From assembly GCA_947460255.1 (NCBI GenBank), contig CANHIS010000010.1:1-64000 (forward strand): DNA of 64,000 nt, read 5' to 3'. Every line of letters starts with the position of its first letter. Positions within the stretch are counted from its first letter, which is position 1. Origin of the DNA: Bacteroidota bacterium (GTDB lineage Bacteria; Bacteroidota; Bacteroidia; M30B66). Below the pieces are notes generated by a model. The model was given only the letters and a program-made list of their open reading frames with translations, did not search any database and was not told the DNA's origin. Positions 43,948 to 54,862 of this stretch are shown here, in pieces. The translations under genes and the position numbers were made by a program.

Positions 43948-45183
43948 ATGGAACACGCCGCACTGATCGAATCATTTGCAGAATTCAAGGAATTCAAAAA
44001 CATTGATAGAGCTACCATGATGGGAATTCTTGAAGATGTTTTTCGCAACATGATTATCAAGAAGTATGGTTCGGATGAAAATTTCGATATCATTATCAAC
44101 ATCGACAAAGGGGATCTTGAAGTATGGAGAAACCGAGAAATTGTTGAGGATAATGCTATTGAAGATCCCAACAAACAAATTGGATACACAGATGCAATTA
44201 AGATCGAACCTGACTTCGAAGTTGGTGAAGCAGTTTCTGAAGAGGTGCACTTAAACGACTTCGGAAGAAGAGCTGTTCTTGCATTCCGTCAGAATCTAGT
44301 TGCGAGAATTTCTGAACTTGAAAAGGACTCTGTTTATCAGAAATACAAAAACCGTATTGGAGAAATTGTATCTGGAGAAATTTATCAAGTTTGGAAAAAA
44401 GAAGTTCTAATCTTAGATGAAGAAGGCAACGAACTTGTAATCCCAAAAACAGAACAGATACCGAGCGATTTCTATAAAAAAGGTGAAAATGCCCGTGCTG
44501 TTGTTTTGCGTGTTGAAATGAAAAACAACAATCCGCAAATAATCCTTTCTAGAACCTCACCGGCATTCTTGGAGAAATTATTCGAGCAAGAAGTTCCAGA
44601 AGTTTTTGATGGTTTGATTACAATCAAAAAAATTGTTCGCGAGCCTGGTGTAAGAGCTAAGGTTGCAGTTGAATCATACGATGAACGTATCGACCCTGTT
44701 GGTGCATGCGTTGGAATGAAAGGTTCGAGAATTCATGGAATCGTTCGAGAATTAAAGAACGAAAACATCGACGTGATTAACTACACCAATAACAACTCCT
44801 TATATATAACACGTGCTTTAAGTCCTGCCAAGATCACTTCGATTAAGTTAGACGAAGCAACTAAGCGTGCTGAAGTTTACCTGAAACCCGATCAGGTATC
44901 GCTTGCAATTGGTAAAGGTGGCTTGAACATCAAACTAGCAAGTCGTTTGGCGGGTTATGAAATTGATGTTTACCGCGATTCTGAAATTGACAGTGAAGAT
45001 GTTGATTTGGATGAATTTGCAGATGAAATCGACAGCTGGATTCTCGATGAATTGAAGAATGTAGGCTGCGATACCGCGAAAAGTGTTCTCGAATTGCCTG
45101 TAGATGATCTCGTGAAACGCACTGATCTAGAAGAAGAAACAATCAAAGAAGTGATGAGAATCCTCAGGTCAGAATTTGAATAA
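43948..45183 (+). CDS. nusA: Transcription termination/antitermination factor NusA
   Basis: A 411-residue NusA with an N-terminal RNA-polymerase-binding domain (about 1-125), an S1 domain (about 130-200, starting YQKYKNRIGEIVSGEIYQVW), and KH1 and KH2 domains (KVAVESYDERIDPVGACVGMKGSRI and LAIGKGGLNIKLASRLAGYEID). It ends with a helix-hairpin-helix-like segment rather than the long acidic repeats of E. coli NusA. NusA controls pausing and intrinsic termination, so it could act on the hairpin in its own leader. Confidence 0.97.
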   Translation: MEHAALIESFAEFKEFKNIDRATMMGILEDVFRNMIIKKYGSDENFDIIINIDKGDLEVWRNREIVEDNAIEDPNKQIGYTDAIKIEPDFEVGEAVSEEVHLNDFGRRAVLAFRQNLVARISELEKDSVYQKYKNRIGEIVSGEIYQVWKKEVLILDEEGNELVIPKTEQIPSDFYKKGENARAVVLRVEMKNNNPQIILSRTSPAFLEKLFEQEVPEVFDGLITIKKIVREPGVRAKVAVESYDERIDPVGACVGMKGSRIHGIVRELKNENIDVINYTNNNSLYITRALSPAKITSIKLDEATKRAEVYLKPDQVSLAIGKGGLNIKLASRLAGYEIDVYRDSEIDSEDVDLDEFADEIDSWILDELKNVGCDTAKSVLELPVDDLVKRTDLEEETIKEVMRILRSEFE

Positions 45184-45220
45184 AGAATGGGTGAAAACCC
45201 GATAAACCAATAAATACCGG

Positions 45221-48200
45221 ATGTCAGAAGCATCAACAGTAAAAAGATTAAGTAAAGTTGCCACCGAACTCAATGTTGGGGTGCAAACAGTTATTGATTT
45301 TCTAGTCGGCAAAGGTTTCGATGATATCAGCCGCAACTCGAAAATCACCGACGACATGTATGGGCTTTTGATAAAAGCCTACGGTGCAGAAAAAGATGCA
45401 AAGGAAGAATCCAAGAAAATCATCCAAACTCGTCTCAAAAGAGAAACGGTTGCATTGGACGATTCTCAACCGACAATCCAACGCCACGATGATTCAGACA
45501 ACGAACCAGAAGAGGTGCTTGTTAAAAATCTCAACAACCCTGTTGCAGAACGATTTAAACCTGAACCTGTTGAACTTAAAAAGGAAGTTGAACCTGAGCC
45601 AATTATCGAAACGGCACCAGTTCCAGCACCAGTGCAGGAAATTGTTTCTGAGATTGTAGTAGAACCAGAACCGGTTAAGGTCGAGATTGAAAAAGCTCCA
45701 GAGGTAATTACTCAAACTTCAGAAGAGCCATTTCGAGCAGAAACTCAAGCTCCAACTGGTCCGAAAGTTCTTGGAACAATCGACTTAAGTGCCTTAAGCA
45801 AAGGGAAAAAGAAAGAAGAGCCCAAAACTAAAGCTCCAGAGAATCTTAAAAAAACAGAGCCCAAAGTTGAAGTTTCAAAACAAACAGAATCCGTTAAAGA
45901 AGTAACTCCGGAAGTTGTTGCCGACGTTCCAAAAAAAGTTGAGGTCCCCTTAGAAATAGTTAAAACAATAGAGGCGGCACCTTCAACTGATTTGCCAGTT
46001 ATTGTTGAACCAACAGCAACTGAAGTAGCTCCAGAAGAGAAACCATCCGACGAGCCATTCAGAATTGAGCGTAAAAAACTAGAAGGTCCTACAATTCTTC
46101 GTAAGATTGAATTAGCTCCACCTACGCCAAAGAAACCAGTTGCTTCATCTTCTAATCCTGGTGTTGGTGGAAATCAGGCAGGAAAGAAAAAGCGCAAACG
46201 CATTGAAAACGGTCCAACACCTGGAACAAATCCTAATGCAGGCCAACCTCAGCAACAATCCCAACAACAACAACAAAGACCTGGTGGAGGATCAGGTGGT
46301 GGGCAATACCAAGGTAACCGACCTCGTCCAGGTGGGCAAGGTGGACGCCCAGCGCCAGCGCCAAAACCTCAATTAACTGAAGAGGAAGTTCAAAAACAGA
46401 TTAAAGAAACGTTGGCTCGACTTAGTCAGGGCAAACAAAAATCTAAATCTGCAAAGTATAGAAAACAGAAACGAGAAGATTTCCGTGCTGCTCAAGAAGA
46501 AGCAGAAATGGATAACATGGAGAAAATCATTAAAGTTACTGAGTTCGTAACTGCTAATGAGTTGGCCAAAATGATGAATGTTCAGGTGAATGAAATTATT
46601 TCAACCTGTATGTCTTTAGGTCTCTTCGTATCCATCAATCAAAGACTTGACGCAGAAACGTTAACAATCGTAGCCGATGAATTCGGTTATAAAGTTGAAT
46701 TCGTAAGTGTAGAAGTTCAGGAAGCAATTCGTGAAGAAGAAGACAATGAGGAGGAGATGATTTCTCGTCCGCCAATTGTTACTGTTATGGGTCACGTTGA
46801 CCATGGTAAAACTTCATTGTTGGATTATATCAGAAAGGCCAACGTAATCGCCGGTGAGGCAGGAGGAATTACCCAGCACATTGGCGCCTACAACGTAATG
46901 ATGGAGAATGGGAAAAAAATCACTTTCCTAGATACTCCAGGTCACGAGGCTTTCACAGCCATGCGTGCTCGTGGAGCGCAAGTAACAGACGTTGCGATTA
47001 TAGTTGTAGCTGCAGATGATAGTGTTATGCCTCAAACAATTGAGGCAATTAACCACGCCCAAGCTGCTCAAGTACCATTGGTTTTTGCCATCAATAAGAT
47101 TGATAAACCTGGTGCTAATCCTGAAAAAATAAAAGAGCAACTTGCTCAAATGAATATTCTTGTTGAGGATTGGGGCGGTAAGTACCAAGTTCAAGAAATT
47201 TCAGCCAAGCAAGGTAAAAATGTTGAATTGCTTCTTGAAAAAGTATTACTCGAGGCAGAAATTCTTGATTTGAAAGCAAACCCTAGCAAACGTGCTATGG
47301 GAACAATTATCGAATCGGAACTCGATAAAGGAAGAGGGTACGTAAGTACATTATTGGTTACATCAGGAACTTTAAGAATTGGTGATGTTGTTTTAGCTGG
47401 TCCTCACAGCGGTCGTGTTAAGGCATTATTTAACGAACGTGGAGCGCCAATTAAGGAGGCAGGCCCTGCACAAGCTGCACAAATGCTTGGTCTAAGTGGC
47501 GCACCTTCTTCAGGCGACAAGTTTAATGTGATGGCTGACGAACGTGAAGCTCGGGAAATCGCAAACAAACGTCAGCAACTTCAGCGTGAGCAAGGAATTC
47601 GAATGCACAAGCACATCACGCTTGATGAAATCGGAAGACGTATCGCTATTGGTGACTTTAAGGAGTTAAACATCATCGTAAAAGGTGACGTGGACGGGTC
47701 AGTTGAAGCACTATCTGACTCATTGCTTAAATTATCAACTGAGAAAATTCAGGTAAATATCATCCATAAATCTGTGGGTCAAGTTACCGAAAGCGACGTT
47801 TTGTTAGCATCCGCATCAAATGCAATCATCGTTGGTTTCCAAGTGCGTCCTTCTTCAAGCGCCAGAAAACTGGCTGAAACTGAAGAGATTGATATGAGAT
47901 TCTATTCAATTATCTACAATGCAATTGAAGAAATCAAATCAGCTATGGAAGGTCTTCTTGCTCCAGAGTTTGAAGAAAAAATCGTGTGCAATGTTGAAGT
48001 TCGCGATGTATTCAAGATCACTCGCGTTGGAACGGTAGCCGGATGTTATGTATTGGATGGAAAAATCAATAGAAATACCAAAATCCGATTGATCAGAGAT
48101 GGCATTGTTGTATATTCTGGAGACCTAGGATCCTTGAAACGATTTAAAGACGATGTAAAGGAAGTGGCAACTGGATACGAGTGTGGTTTGAATATTCACA

Positions 48201-48271
48201 ATTTCAACGACATCAAAGTTGGCGACATCATTGAAGGATATGAAAATGTTGAAATAAAGAGAAAATTGTAA
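45221..48271 (+). CDS. infB: Translation initiation factor IF-2
   Basis: IF-2 places initiator tRNA on the 30S subunit. The 1016-residue protein has an N-terminal IF2_N-type helix, then about 350 residues of low complexity rich in Pro, Glu, Lys and Gln (including [15 protein letters not shown] near 345). A second IF2_N follows near 430. The GTPase domain has GHVDHGKT at 524-531 and DTPGHEAF near 573, with NKID further on, and then domains II-IV. A short GGGT-GAAA-ACCC hairpin lies at 45189-45200 before the start. The C-terminus ends 3 bases from the convergent SPOR gene. Confidence 0.97.
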   Translation: MSEASTVKRLSKVATELNVGVQTVIDFLVGKGFDDISRNSKITDDMYGLLIKAYGAEKDAKEESKKIIQTRLKRETVALDDSQPTIQRHDDSDNEPEEVLVKNLNNPVAERFKPEPVELKKEVEPEPIIETAPVPAPVQEIVSEIVVEPEPVKVEIEKAPEVITQTSEEPFRAETQAPTGPKVLGTIDLSALSKGKKKEEPKTKAPENLKKTEPKVEVSKQTESVKEVTPEVVADVPKKVEVPLEIVKTIEAAPSTDLPVIVEPTATEVAPEEKPSDEPFRIERKKLEGPTILRKIELAPPTPKKPVASSSNPGVGGNQAGKKKRKRIENGPTPGTNPNAGQPQQQSQQQQQRPGGGSGGGQYQGNRPRPGGQGGRPAPAPKPQLTEEEVQKQIKETLARLSQGKQKSKSAKYRKQKREDFRAAQEEAEMDNMEKIIKVTEFVTANELAKMMNVQVNEIISTCMSLGLFVSINQRLDAETLTIVADEFGYKVEFVSVEVQEAIREEEDNEEEMISRPPIVTVMGHVDHGKTSLLDYIRKANVIAGEAGGITQHIGAYNVMMENGKKITFLDTPGHEAFTAMRARGAQVTDVAIIVVAADDSVMPQTIEAINHAQAAQVPLVFAINKIDKPGANPEKIKEQLAQMNILVEDWGGKYQVQEISAKQGKNVELLLEKVLLEAEILDLKANPSKRAMGTIIESELDKGRGYVSTLLVTSGTLRIGDVVLAGPHSGRVKALFNERGAPIKEAGPAQAAQMLGLSGAPSSGDKFNVMADEREAREIANKRQQLQREQGIRMHKHITLDEIGRRIAIGDFKELNIIVKGDVDGSVEALSDSLLKLSTEKIQVNIIHKSVGQVTESDVLLASASNAIIVGFQVRPSSSARKLAETEEIDMRFYSIIYNAIEEIKSAMEGLLAPEFEEKIVCNVEVRDVFKITRVGTVAGCYVLDGKINRNTKIRLIRDGIVVYSGDLGSLKRFKDDVKEVATGYECGLNIHNFNDIKVGDIIEGYENVEIKRKL

Positions 48272-48274
48272 AGC

Positions 48275-48700
48275 TTAGTCGACCTTAATATTGTCTTTAA
48301 CAATATACGAGCCCGGATACTGATAAGAGATTTTCTTCATTAGTTTCCGGGCTTCTGATTTCGATCTAAAGTCGCCACAACGAACTTTAAAATTAGGTTG
48401 CTGATAAGTTAGATAACCTACCTCATCAGGAAAACTTGACAAAAACTCTTGCAGAGCAGACTCTGCTTTACTTTTTGAATCGTTGCCTGCTCCTGTAAAA
48501 ATTTGTACCCTGTATCCTTCAACACCAGAATTCGAATAGTTACTCTTCTTGTATTTTTCAATAAGCTCCTCAATTCCTGAGTCATAAGTAAAGAAGAGAA
48601 CACCGGGCTTCGCTAAGGAATCTGAAAAATTGTTTGAAGGTGCTTGCCCAAAAACTTGGCAACCAGAGAAAATCAACCAGCAAGTGAAAAAAAATTTCAT
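48275..48700 (-). CDS. SPOR-domain protein
   Basis: A 141-residue exported protein (signal peptide about residues 1-18, ending VFGQ) ending in an SPOR domain of about 75 residues (GYRVQIFTGAGNDSKSKAE and PNFKVRCGDFRSKSEARKLM). SPOR domains bind denuded peptidoglycan at the division site. The gene lies between infB and the respiratory operon, facing both, and has its own promoter at 48719-48750. Confidence 0.88.
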   Translation of the reverse strand: MKFFFTCWLIFSGCQVFGQAPSNNFSDSLAKPGVLFFTYDSGIEELIEKYKKSNYSNSGVEGYRVQIFTGAGNDSKSKAESALQEFLSSFPDEVGYLTYQQPNFKVRCGDFRSKSEARKLMKKISYQYPGSYIVKDNIKVD

Positions 48701-48718
48701 TGAAATTGTATTGGACTA

Positions 48719-48750
48719 CAAAAGTAAGACGACATGGTTAACAAACTCAA
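48719..48750 (-). promoter_or_regulatory. Promoter for the SPOR gene
   Basis: On the minus strand TTG (48748-48750) and TACTTTTG (48719-48726) are 21 bp apart, a full Bacteroidota match. It gives a leader of about 15 bases. The rest of the 284-base gap to actA holds no gene that I can see. Confidence 0.6.
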
Positions 48751-48934
48751 CATTCTTGAGAAATCTACAATAGTATCATTATTGTGCTGATTATGAATAC
48801 ATACGAAATACTCTGAAATAACTTCATTCTGCAAATCTTAAAAAGCAGGAATATCAAAAAGAACCTCTCTTATTTAGATTAATTCCAAATTACGATTCAA
48901 GTAAAAAAAACTCATTATCGAATGGGTTAACGGT

Positions 48935-48942
48935 TAAATTTG
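48935..48942 (+). promoter_or_regulatory. -7 promoter element for the actABCDEF-coxBA operon
   Basis: TAAATTTG fits TAnnTTTG and lies 42 bases before the actA ATG. No clear TTG occurs at -33. Confidence 0.5.
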
Positions 48943-48984
48943 CAGCCGTAAAAAAGTGAAATAGGTTACCACACCTTCCTTTCT

Positions 48985-50241
48985 ATGCATCGATTCAAGA
49001 TAAGATTAATTTCTACGTTCGCCATCTTTATGGCGCTGTTTCTGCAGTCATCCGCTATTGAAGCGCAAGACGCAGCTAAGCTATTTAAAGCCAATTGTGC
49101 TTCATGTCACAAGCCTACTGACCAAAAATTAATTGGTCCAGGTTTAAAAGGCGTTAGAAGCAGATGGCCTGATGAGGCTAAATTGATCTCATGGATCAAG
49201 AATTCAACCGCCTTTTTAGCTACGGGTGATGCATATGCAAACAAACTGTTTGAACAATATGGTAAATCAGTAATGCCTGCTCAGAATCTATCAGATGCAG
49301 AAATTATTGCATTGATAGATTGGACAGATAAAGGTGGTGATGCGCCAGCGTCCACAACTACAACCGATGATAAAGCACTTTCAACTGCGCCAACAGCAGA
49401 AACATCCTCGGATACTTATGCTTTTATCCTTCTTGGTGTAGGAATCATTCTTCTCGTTTTAGTTTCAGTATTAGGATCTGTTAAGGGCTCACTAGAATCT
49501 TTAGTAAATGAAAAGAAAGGCCTAATAGTGGAGCCTAAACCAGTTAGAACGCCAGTCGAGAATTTTAAACACTGGGCATCTGGAAATAAGAAGCTGGTAG
49601 CAATTATAAGTCTACTTCTTATCGTGTGGGTTGCAAAACAAGGCTGGGATGGATTGTTGGGTATTGGAGTATTTCAAGGATATGCACCAGAACAGCCAAT
49701 CAAATTTTCACACAAGCTTCACGCTGGAGACAATCAGATTGCGTGTGTTTATTGTCACAGTGGAGTTGAAAAATCAAAACATGCAAACATTCCATCAGCT
49801 AATGTTTGTATGAATTGCCATATGTACATTCAAGAAGGACCAACATACGGCAAAGAAGAAATTGGTAAGATTTACGCTGCGCTCGACTACAATCCAGAGA
49901 CACGCACCTACGGGAAAAATCAAAAACCAATCCAGTGGATTCGAGTACACTCACTTCCTGACCATGCATATTTCAATCACAGTCAACACGTAGCTGTTGG
50001 AAAAATTGAATGTACTGAATGTCATGGTCCAATCGATTCAATGGAAGTAGTACAACAATATTCTCCGCTCACCATGGGCTGGTGTATTGATTGCCACAGA
50101 AAAACTGAAGTCGACTACAAAGACAATAAGTATTACGAAGAACTACATAAGAAATTTGTGAATGACCCTTCTTACAAGAAAGGCGACAAGTTTACAATTG
50201 GTTCAATCGGCGGACTGGAATGCTCTAAGTGTCATTACTGA
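48985..50241 (+). CDS. actA: Alternative complex III subunit ActA, with extra N-terminal heme domain
   Basis: A 418-residue exported multiheme cytochrome c. After the signal peptide there is a monoheme domain (C38-A-S-C-H42), a membrane helix (about 144-164), a second helix near 203-225, and five more CxxCH sites at 254-258, 275-279, 343-347, 367-371 and 413-417. The five-heme part is the ActA subunit of alternative complex III, which oxidises menaquinol and passes electrons to cytochrome c or directly to the oxidase. The added N-terminal heme makes six in one chain. The final CSKCHY ends at the stop codon. Confidence 0.9.
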   Translation: MHRFKIRLISTFAIFMALFLQSSAIEAQDAAKLFKANCASCHKPTDQKLIGPGLKGVRSRWPDEAKLISWIKNSTAFLATGDAYANKLFEQYGKSVMPAQNLSDAEIIALIDWTDKGGDAPASTTTTDDKALSTAPTAETSSDTYAFILLGVGIILLVLVSVLGSVKGSLESLVNEKKGLIVEPKPVRTPVENFKHWASGNKKLVAIISLLLIVWVAKQGWDGLLGIGVFQGYAPEQPIKFSHKLHAGDNQIACVYCHSGVEKSKHANIPSANVCMNCHMYIQEGPTYGKEEIGKIYAALDYNPETRTYGKNQKPIQWIRVHSLPDHAYFNHSQHVAVGKIECTECHGPIDSMEVVQQYSPLTMGWCIDCHRKTEVDYKDNKYYEELHKKFVNDPSYKKGDKFTIGSIGGLECSKCHY

Positions 50242-50273
50242 TCCATATTTATCAAACCGGACTTACATCAAGT

Positions 50274-53200
50274 ATGAGCAATACTAAGAAATACTGGAAA
50301 GGGATTGAAGAATTACAGGAAACACCTGAATTTCTTAACCTAAAACAGAATGAATTCTCTGAAGAACTTCCTGTAGATAAATTTCTAGGGGATGACAATT
50401 TGGTAAACACCAATACAAACCGACGTGACTTTTTAAAGGTACTTGGTTTTAGTGTTACCGCAGCATCATTGGCCGCTTGTGAAGCGCCAGTAAGGAAAGC
50501 AATTCCATACCTAAACAAGCCAGAGGAGATAACTCCAGGTGTTGCAAACTATTATGCATCTTCTTACTGGGATGGTCAGGATTTCGCTAGTGTTGTAATT
50601 AAAACTAGAGAAGCAAGGCCAATTAAAGTAGACGGAAACGAACTTTGTTCAATTACAAACGGAAGTTCAACTGCTAGAATGCAAGCATCTGTTTTGTCAC
50701 TTTATGATTCTAATCGTTTGAGAAAACCTCAAATGAACGGGAAACCAGCAGAATGGATTGCATTAGATAATGAGGTGAAAACCAAACTTGCAGCAATAGC
50801 AGGAAGAGGTGGTAACATTAGAATTTTAACATCAACTATTATTAGTCCTTCATTGAAGGCTGCTGTAGCTGAGTTCACTACTAAATATCCAACTACGCAA
50901 GTTGTTTCTTACGATGCTGTTTCACAAAAGGCAATCGCAGATGCGCATCTTGTAACGCATGGCTCTGCCATGATCCCAACATATAATTTTGACAAAGCAG
51001 ATTTTGTATTGGGTATAGGCTGTGACTTTCTTTCAAATTGGCTTTCTCCAATAGAGTATTCACGTCAATACGCATCAAAGCGCAAGGTGAATAAAGAAAA
51101 GAAGGAAATGTCTCGTCACATTCAGATAGAGTCATTATTATCTCTTACTGGCTCAAATGCTGACAGAAGGATTTCCCTAAAACCTTCACAATTGGGTTTA
51201 GCAGCGATTTCAATCTACAACAAACTAACAGGAAGTTCTTTATCTACAAAATCTACAGACAAAGACAACGCAATTTCTGAAGTGGCTAAAGAACTTGCTT
51301 CATTCAAGGGTAGAGCATTAGTGGTTTGTGGAGTTAACGACCCAGCTATTCAGCAAGTTGTGAACGGCATCAATGCATACCTAGGTGCGTATGGTTCAAC
51401 TATCAACACTTCAATTGTAGATTTCACAAGACAAGGAAATGATGCTGCTGTGTCAAACCTCGTTTCTGAAATGAATGCAGGGAAGGTAGACGCGTTGATC
51501 ATCCATGGAACAAATCCAGTTTATTCTCTTCCGAATGGAGAAGCATTCAAGTCTGCACTTTCAAAAGTAGATTTGAGTATCTCTTTATCTGACGTAGCTG
51601 ATGAAACTGCTTCTTCATGCAAAATCGTAGCACCAAACAGTCATTACCTAGAAAGTTGGACTGACGCTAACCCTCGCACAGGTCATTTCACTCTAGGTCA
51701 GCCTGTAATTAATCCACTTGGTTCCACAAGAGAAGCACTTGAAAGCCTGCTTAATTGGTCAGGAAATCCAAGTAATGCTCATGATTTTATAGCTAAAAAT
51801 TGGGAGGCCACAATGTATCCAACATCTGGAGAAATGGGTGGATTCTCAAACTTCTGGAATAAAACATTAAATACTGGACTCCTAACAAAAAACAGTTCAA
51901 GTGATTCCTTAGTCGCAGAATTAAGTGATAAAACAGTAGCTACTGATGCGAAAATTATTCCCGTTGCAGTTGAATCTAAACCTGTTTCGGATTTGTCGGC
52001 AGCAGCTTCCACTTTAGTAGCATCTGCATCTTCAGCGAATGGTTTCGAAGTAGTTATCTACGAAAAAACTGGAATTGGCTGGGGAGCTCAAGCAAATAAC
52101 CCTTGGCTTCAAGAATTACCTGACCCTGTTACTAAGGTTACTTGGGACAATTACGTGTTGATGAATCCTGATGAAATGAAGGATAAAGGTTTCAACATCT
52201 TAATGGGCCAAGAGCAACTTTCTGATGTAGTAGAAATTTCAGTTGCTGGAAAAAAAATATCATTGCCAACCGTTGCGCAACCAGGCCTACCGAAAGGCGT
52301 AATTGCAATTGCAGTTGGATACGGAAGAACAGCTGCAGGAAAAACAGCAAATGGAATTGGCGCTAACGCCTTTTCAATAATTGGAAATGCGTCAGGCTAT
52401 TTCCAATACAATGTCTCTGGTGCAAGCATTTCGGCAAGCACTGCAAAGTATAGCATCGCAGCAACACAGACCCATCACACAATGATGGGACGCCAGATAG
52501 TTAAAGAGACTACTCTTGAGGAATACAAAAAGGACTCAAGGGCTGGTAATGAAGAGCTTCTCCTAGCAACCAATCTAAAAAATGTTGGTAAAGACGGCAA
52601 GGCGACTCCACAAGAACTAGATCTTTGGCAGAACTTTGAGTACAAGAACCACTTTTGGAACATGGCAATTGATCTCAACTCATGTATTGGTTGTGGATCA
52701 TGCGTAGTAAGTTGTACAGCAGAAAATAATGTCCCTGTTGTAGGTAAAGATGAGGTTCGTAGAAGTCGCGAAATGCATTGGATGCGCATCGATCGTTACT
52801 TCACAAGCAGCATGAACGAAGATGTTGCTGAAAAAGAAGGTGTTGGCGCTATTGACAAATTTCTCAAAATGGAAGTTCCAGCTACTGACGATTCGTTAGA
52901 AGTTGTTTTCCAACCTGTAATGTGTCAGCATTGCAATCAAGCACCTTGTGAAACAGTATGTCCAGTATTGGCAACTACGCATAGTCTTGAAGGTCTAAAT
53001 CAAATGACCTACAACCGTTGTATTGGCACTCGTTACTGCGCTAACAACTGTCCTTATAAAGTTCGTCGATTCAATTGGTTCCGTTACAATGAAAACGAAG
53101 TATTCGATTTCAACATGTACGACGACATGGGCAAAATGGTACTTAATCCTGATGTAACGGTTAGAAGCCGCGGTGTTATGGAGAAATGTTCTATGTGCGT

Positions 53201-53456
53201 TCAAAGGATTCAAGCAGGAAAACTAACTGCTAAGAAGAAGAGTGAACGACCTGTAGATGGAAGTATCAAAACAGCATGTCAACAAGCTTGTCCAACACAC
53301 GCTATTACTTTCGGAGATTTCAACGACGAAAACTCTGCTGTTCGCAAAGCTTGGAACGACGAGAGAAAATATCAGTTATTGGAAGAAGTGGGCACACAAC
53401 CATCTGTTTACTACTTAACCAAGATTAGAAACAAACCTGCAACCTCAAAAGCTTAA
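50274..53456 (+). CDS. actB: Alternative complex III subunit ActB (molybdopterin-type and Fe-S domains)
   Basis: A 1060-residue protein. The N-terminus has a twin-arginine-type motif NRRDFLKVLGFSVTAASLAAC (about 45-65) for export of the folded protein. The middle resembles molybdopterin oxidoreductases, but no molybdenum-binding residue is obvious, as known for ActB. The C-terminus (from C804) carries four Fe-S cluster motifs: CIGCGSCVVSC, CQHCNQAPCETVCP, CIGTRYCANNCP and CSMC with CQQACP. ATG 50274 is chosen over GTG 50229, which lies inside actA. ActB moves electrons within the complex. Confidence 0.93.
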   Translation: MSNTKKYWKGIEELQETPEFLNLKQNEFSEELPVDKFLGDDNLVNTNTNRRDFLKVLGFSVTAASLAACEAPVRKAIPYLNKPEEITPGVANYYASSYWDGQDFASVVIKTREARPIKVDGNELCSITNGSSTARMQASVLSLYDSNRLRKPQMNGKPAEWIALDNEVKTKLAAIAGRGGNIRILTSTIISPSLKAAVAEFTTKYPTTQVVSYDAVSQKAIADAHLVTHGSAMIPTYNFDKADFVLGIGCDFLSNWLSPIEYSRQYASKRKVNKEKKEMSRHIQIESLLSLTGSNADRRISLKPSQLGLAAISIYNKLTGSSLSTKSTDKDNAISEVAKELASFKGRALVVCGVNDPAIQQVVNGINAYLGAYGSTINTSIVDFTRQGNDAAVSNLVSEMNAGKVDALIIHGTNPVYSLPNGEAFKSALSKVDLSISLSDVADETASSCKIVAPNSHYLESWTDANPRTGHFTLGQPVINPLGSTREALESLLNWSGNPSNAHDFIAKNWEATMYPTSGEMGGFSNFWNKTLNTGLLTKNSSSDSLVAELSDKTVATDAKIIPVAVESKPVSDLSAAASTLVASASSANGFEVVIYEKTGIGWGAQANNPWLQELPDPVTKVTWDNYVLMNPDEMKDKGFNILMGQEQLSDVVEISVAGKKISLPTVAQPGLPKGVIAIAVGYGRTAAGKTANGIGANAFSIIGNASGYFQYNVSGASISASTAKYSIAATQTHHTMMGRQIVKETTLEEYKKDSRAGNEELLLATNLKNVGKDGKATPQELDLWQNFEYKNHFWNMAIDLNSCIGCGSCVVSCTAENNVPVVGKDEVRRSREMHWMRIDRYFTSSMNEDVAEKEGVGAIDKFLKMEVPATDDSLEVVFQPVMCQHCNQAPCETVCPVLATTHSLEGLNQMTYNRCIGTRYCANNCPYKVRRFNWFRYNENEVFDFNMYDDMGKMVLNPDVTVRSRGVMEKCSMCVQRIQAGKLTAKKKSERPVDGSIKTACQQACPTHAITFGDFNDENSAVRKAWNDERKYQLLEEVGTQPSVYYLTKIRNKPATSKA

Positions 53457-53479
53457 CTTAACAGCATTCGCGATAAGAT

Positions 53480-54856
53480 ATGTCAAATCATTCTGCATCG
53501 GTTAGGGAACCGCTGATATTAGGAGACAAAACCTATCATCAGATCACGGAAGACATTGCACAGCCAATAGAAGGCAAAGCAAATGGTCTTTTCAAAATTC
53601 TATTTACTATTTCTGCACTGCTTGCTTTGTGGGGAGTTGCTTGTTTTGCTTACACTATCGGAACTGGTATAGGTGTTTGGGGACTCAACAAAACAGTAGG
53701 CTGGGCATGGGATATTACTAACTTCGTTTGGTGGGTAGGTATCGGTCACGCTGGTACCCTTATATCTGCGATCCTATTACTATTTCGCCAGAGATGGAGA
53801 ATGTCGATCAACAGATCCGCAGAAGCAATGACTATTTTTGCTGTAATATGCGCTGCACTTTTCCCTGTTATGCACATGGGTCGTGTATGGATGGCTTATT
53901 GGGTTCTCCCTCTACCGAATACATTTGGATCGCTGTGGGTGAATTTTAATTCTCCTCTTTTGTGGGACGTTTTCGCAATCTCGACATATTTTACGGTATC
54001 ATTGGTTTTTTGGTATACTGGTTTAATTCCTGACTTTGCAACGATTCGCGACCGTCAAGTGAAGCCGCGAATGAAAAAAATATACAGCATTCTTTCATTT
54101 GGATGGTCAGGATCTGCAAAACAATGGTCTCGTTTTGAGGAAGTCTCCTTAGTACTCGCTGGACTTTCAACGCCACTTGTACTTTCAGTTCACACGATTG
54201 TATCAATGGACTTTGCGACATCTGTAATTCCTGGATGGCACACAACAATTTTTCCTCCTTATTTCGTGGCGGGTGCGATCTTTTCTGGTTTCGCTATGGT
54301 ACTTACGCTTTTGATTATTATGCGTAAGGTGCTGCACTTGGAAGATTACATAACAATAGCGCACGTTGAGTCGATGAATAAAATCATCATTATCACTGGT
54401 TCAATCGTTGGTGTAGCTTACTTAACAGAATTGTTTGTATCATGGTACTCTGGTGTTGAATATGAGCAATATGCATTCTTGAACAGAGCGACAGGTCCAT
54501 ATTGGTGGTCATATTGGTCGATGATGACTTGCAACGTAATTACTCCTCAACTTTTTTGGTTTAAGAAGATCAGAAAGAGTTTGCTTGCAACATTCATCAT
54601 TTCAATTTTTGTGAATATTGGTATGTGGTTCGAGAGATTCGTAATCATTGTAACATCACTTCACAGAGATTACCTCCCATCAAGCTGGACTATGTTCCAC
54701 CCAACATTCATTGATATTGGAATTTTTCTCGGTACAATAGGAATATTTTTTACTTTGTTCTTATTGTTTTCAAGAACATTCCCTGTAATTGCTTTGAACG
54801 AGTTGAAGACAATATTGAAATCAACTAGTGAAAATCCTAAACCTCCGCACCACTAA
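53480..54856 (+). CDS. actC: Alternative complex III subunit ActC (NrfD-like)
   Basis: A 458-residue NrfD/PsrC family protein with about ten membrane helices, for example TNFVWWVGIGHAGTLISAIL, VICAALFPVMHMGRVW and LVLSVHTIVSMDFATSVIPGW. It is the quinol-binding membrane subunit of the complex, together with ActF. The gene starts 23 bases after actB and ends 6 bases before actD. Confidence 0.94.
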   Translation: MSNHSASVREPLILGDKTYHQITEDIAQPIEGKANGLFKILFTISALLALWGVACFAYTIGTGIGVWGLNKTVGWAWDITNFVWWVGIGHAGTLISAILLLFRQRWRMSINRSAEAMTIFAVICAALFPVMHMGRVWMAYWVLPLPNTFGSLWVNFNSPLLWDVFAISTYFTVSLVFWYTGLIPDFATIRDRQVKPRMKKIYSILSFGWSGSAKQWSRFEEVSLVLAGLSTPLVLSVHTIVSMDFATSVIPGWHTTIFPPYFVAGAIFSGFAMVLTLLIIMRKVLHLEDYITIAHVESMNKIIIITGSIVGVAYLTELFVSWYSGVEYEQYAFLNRATGPYWWSYWSMMTCNVITPQLFWFKKIRKSLLATFIISIFVNIGMWFERFVIIVTSLHRDYLPSSWTMFHPTFIDIGIFLGTIGIFFTLFLLFSRTFPVIALNELKTILKSTSENPKPPHH

Positions 54857-54862
54857 AAGGTC

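Noticed and set aside
48767-48785. Imperfect hairpin ACAATA/TATTGT between the SPOR gene and actA
   Set aside because: Only 6 bp, AT-rich and without further support; expected by chance in such sequence.
50229-50273. Earlier GTG start for actB
   Set aside because: It lies inside the last codons of actA and adds 15 residues without family similarity; the ATG at 50274 fits better.
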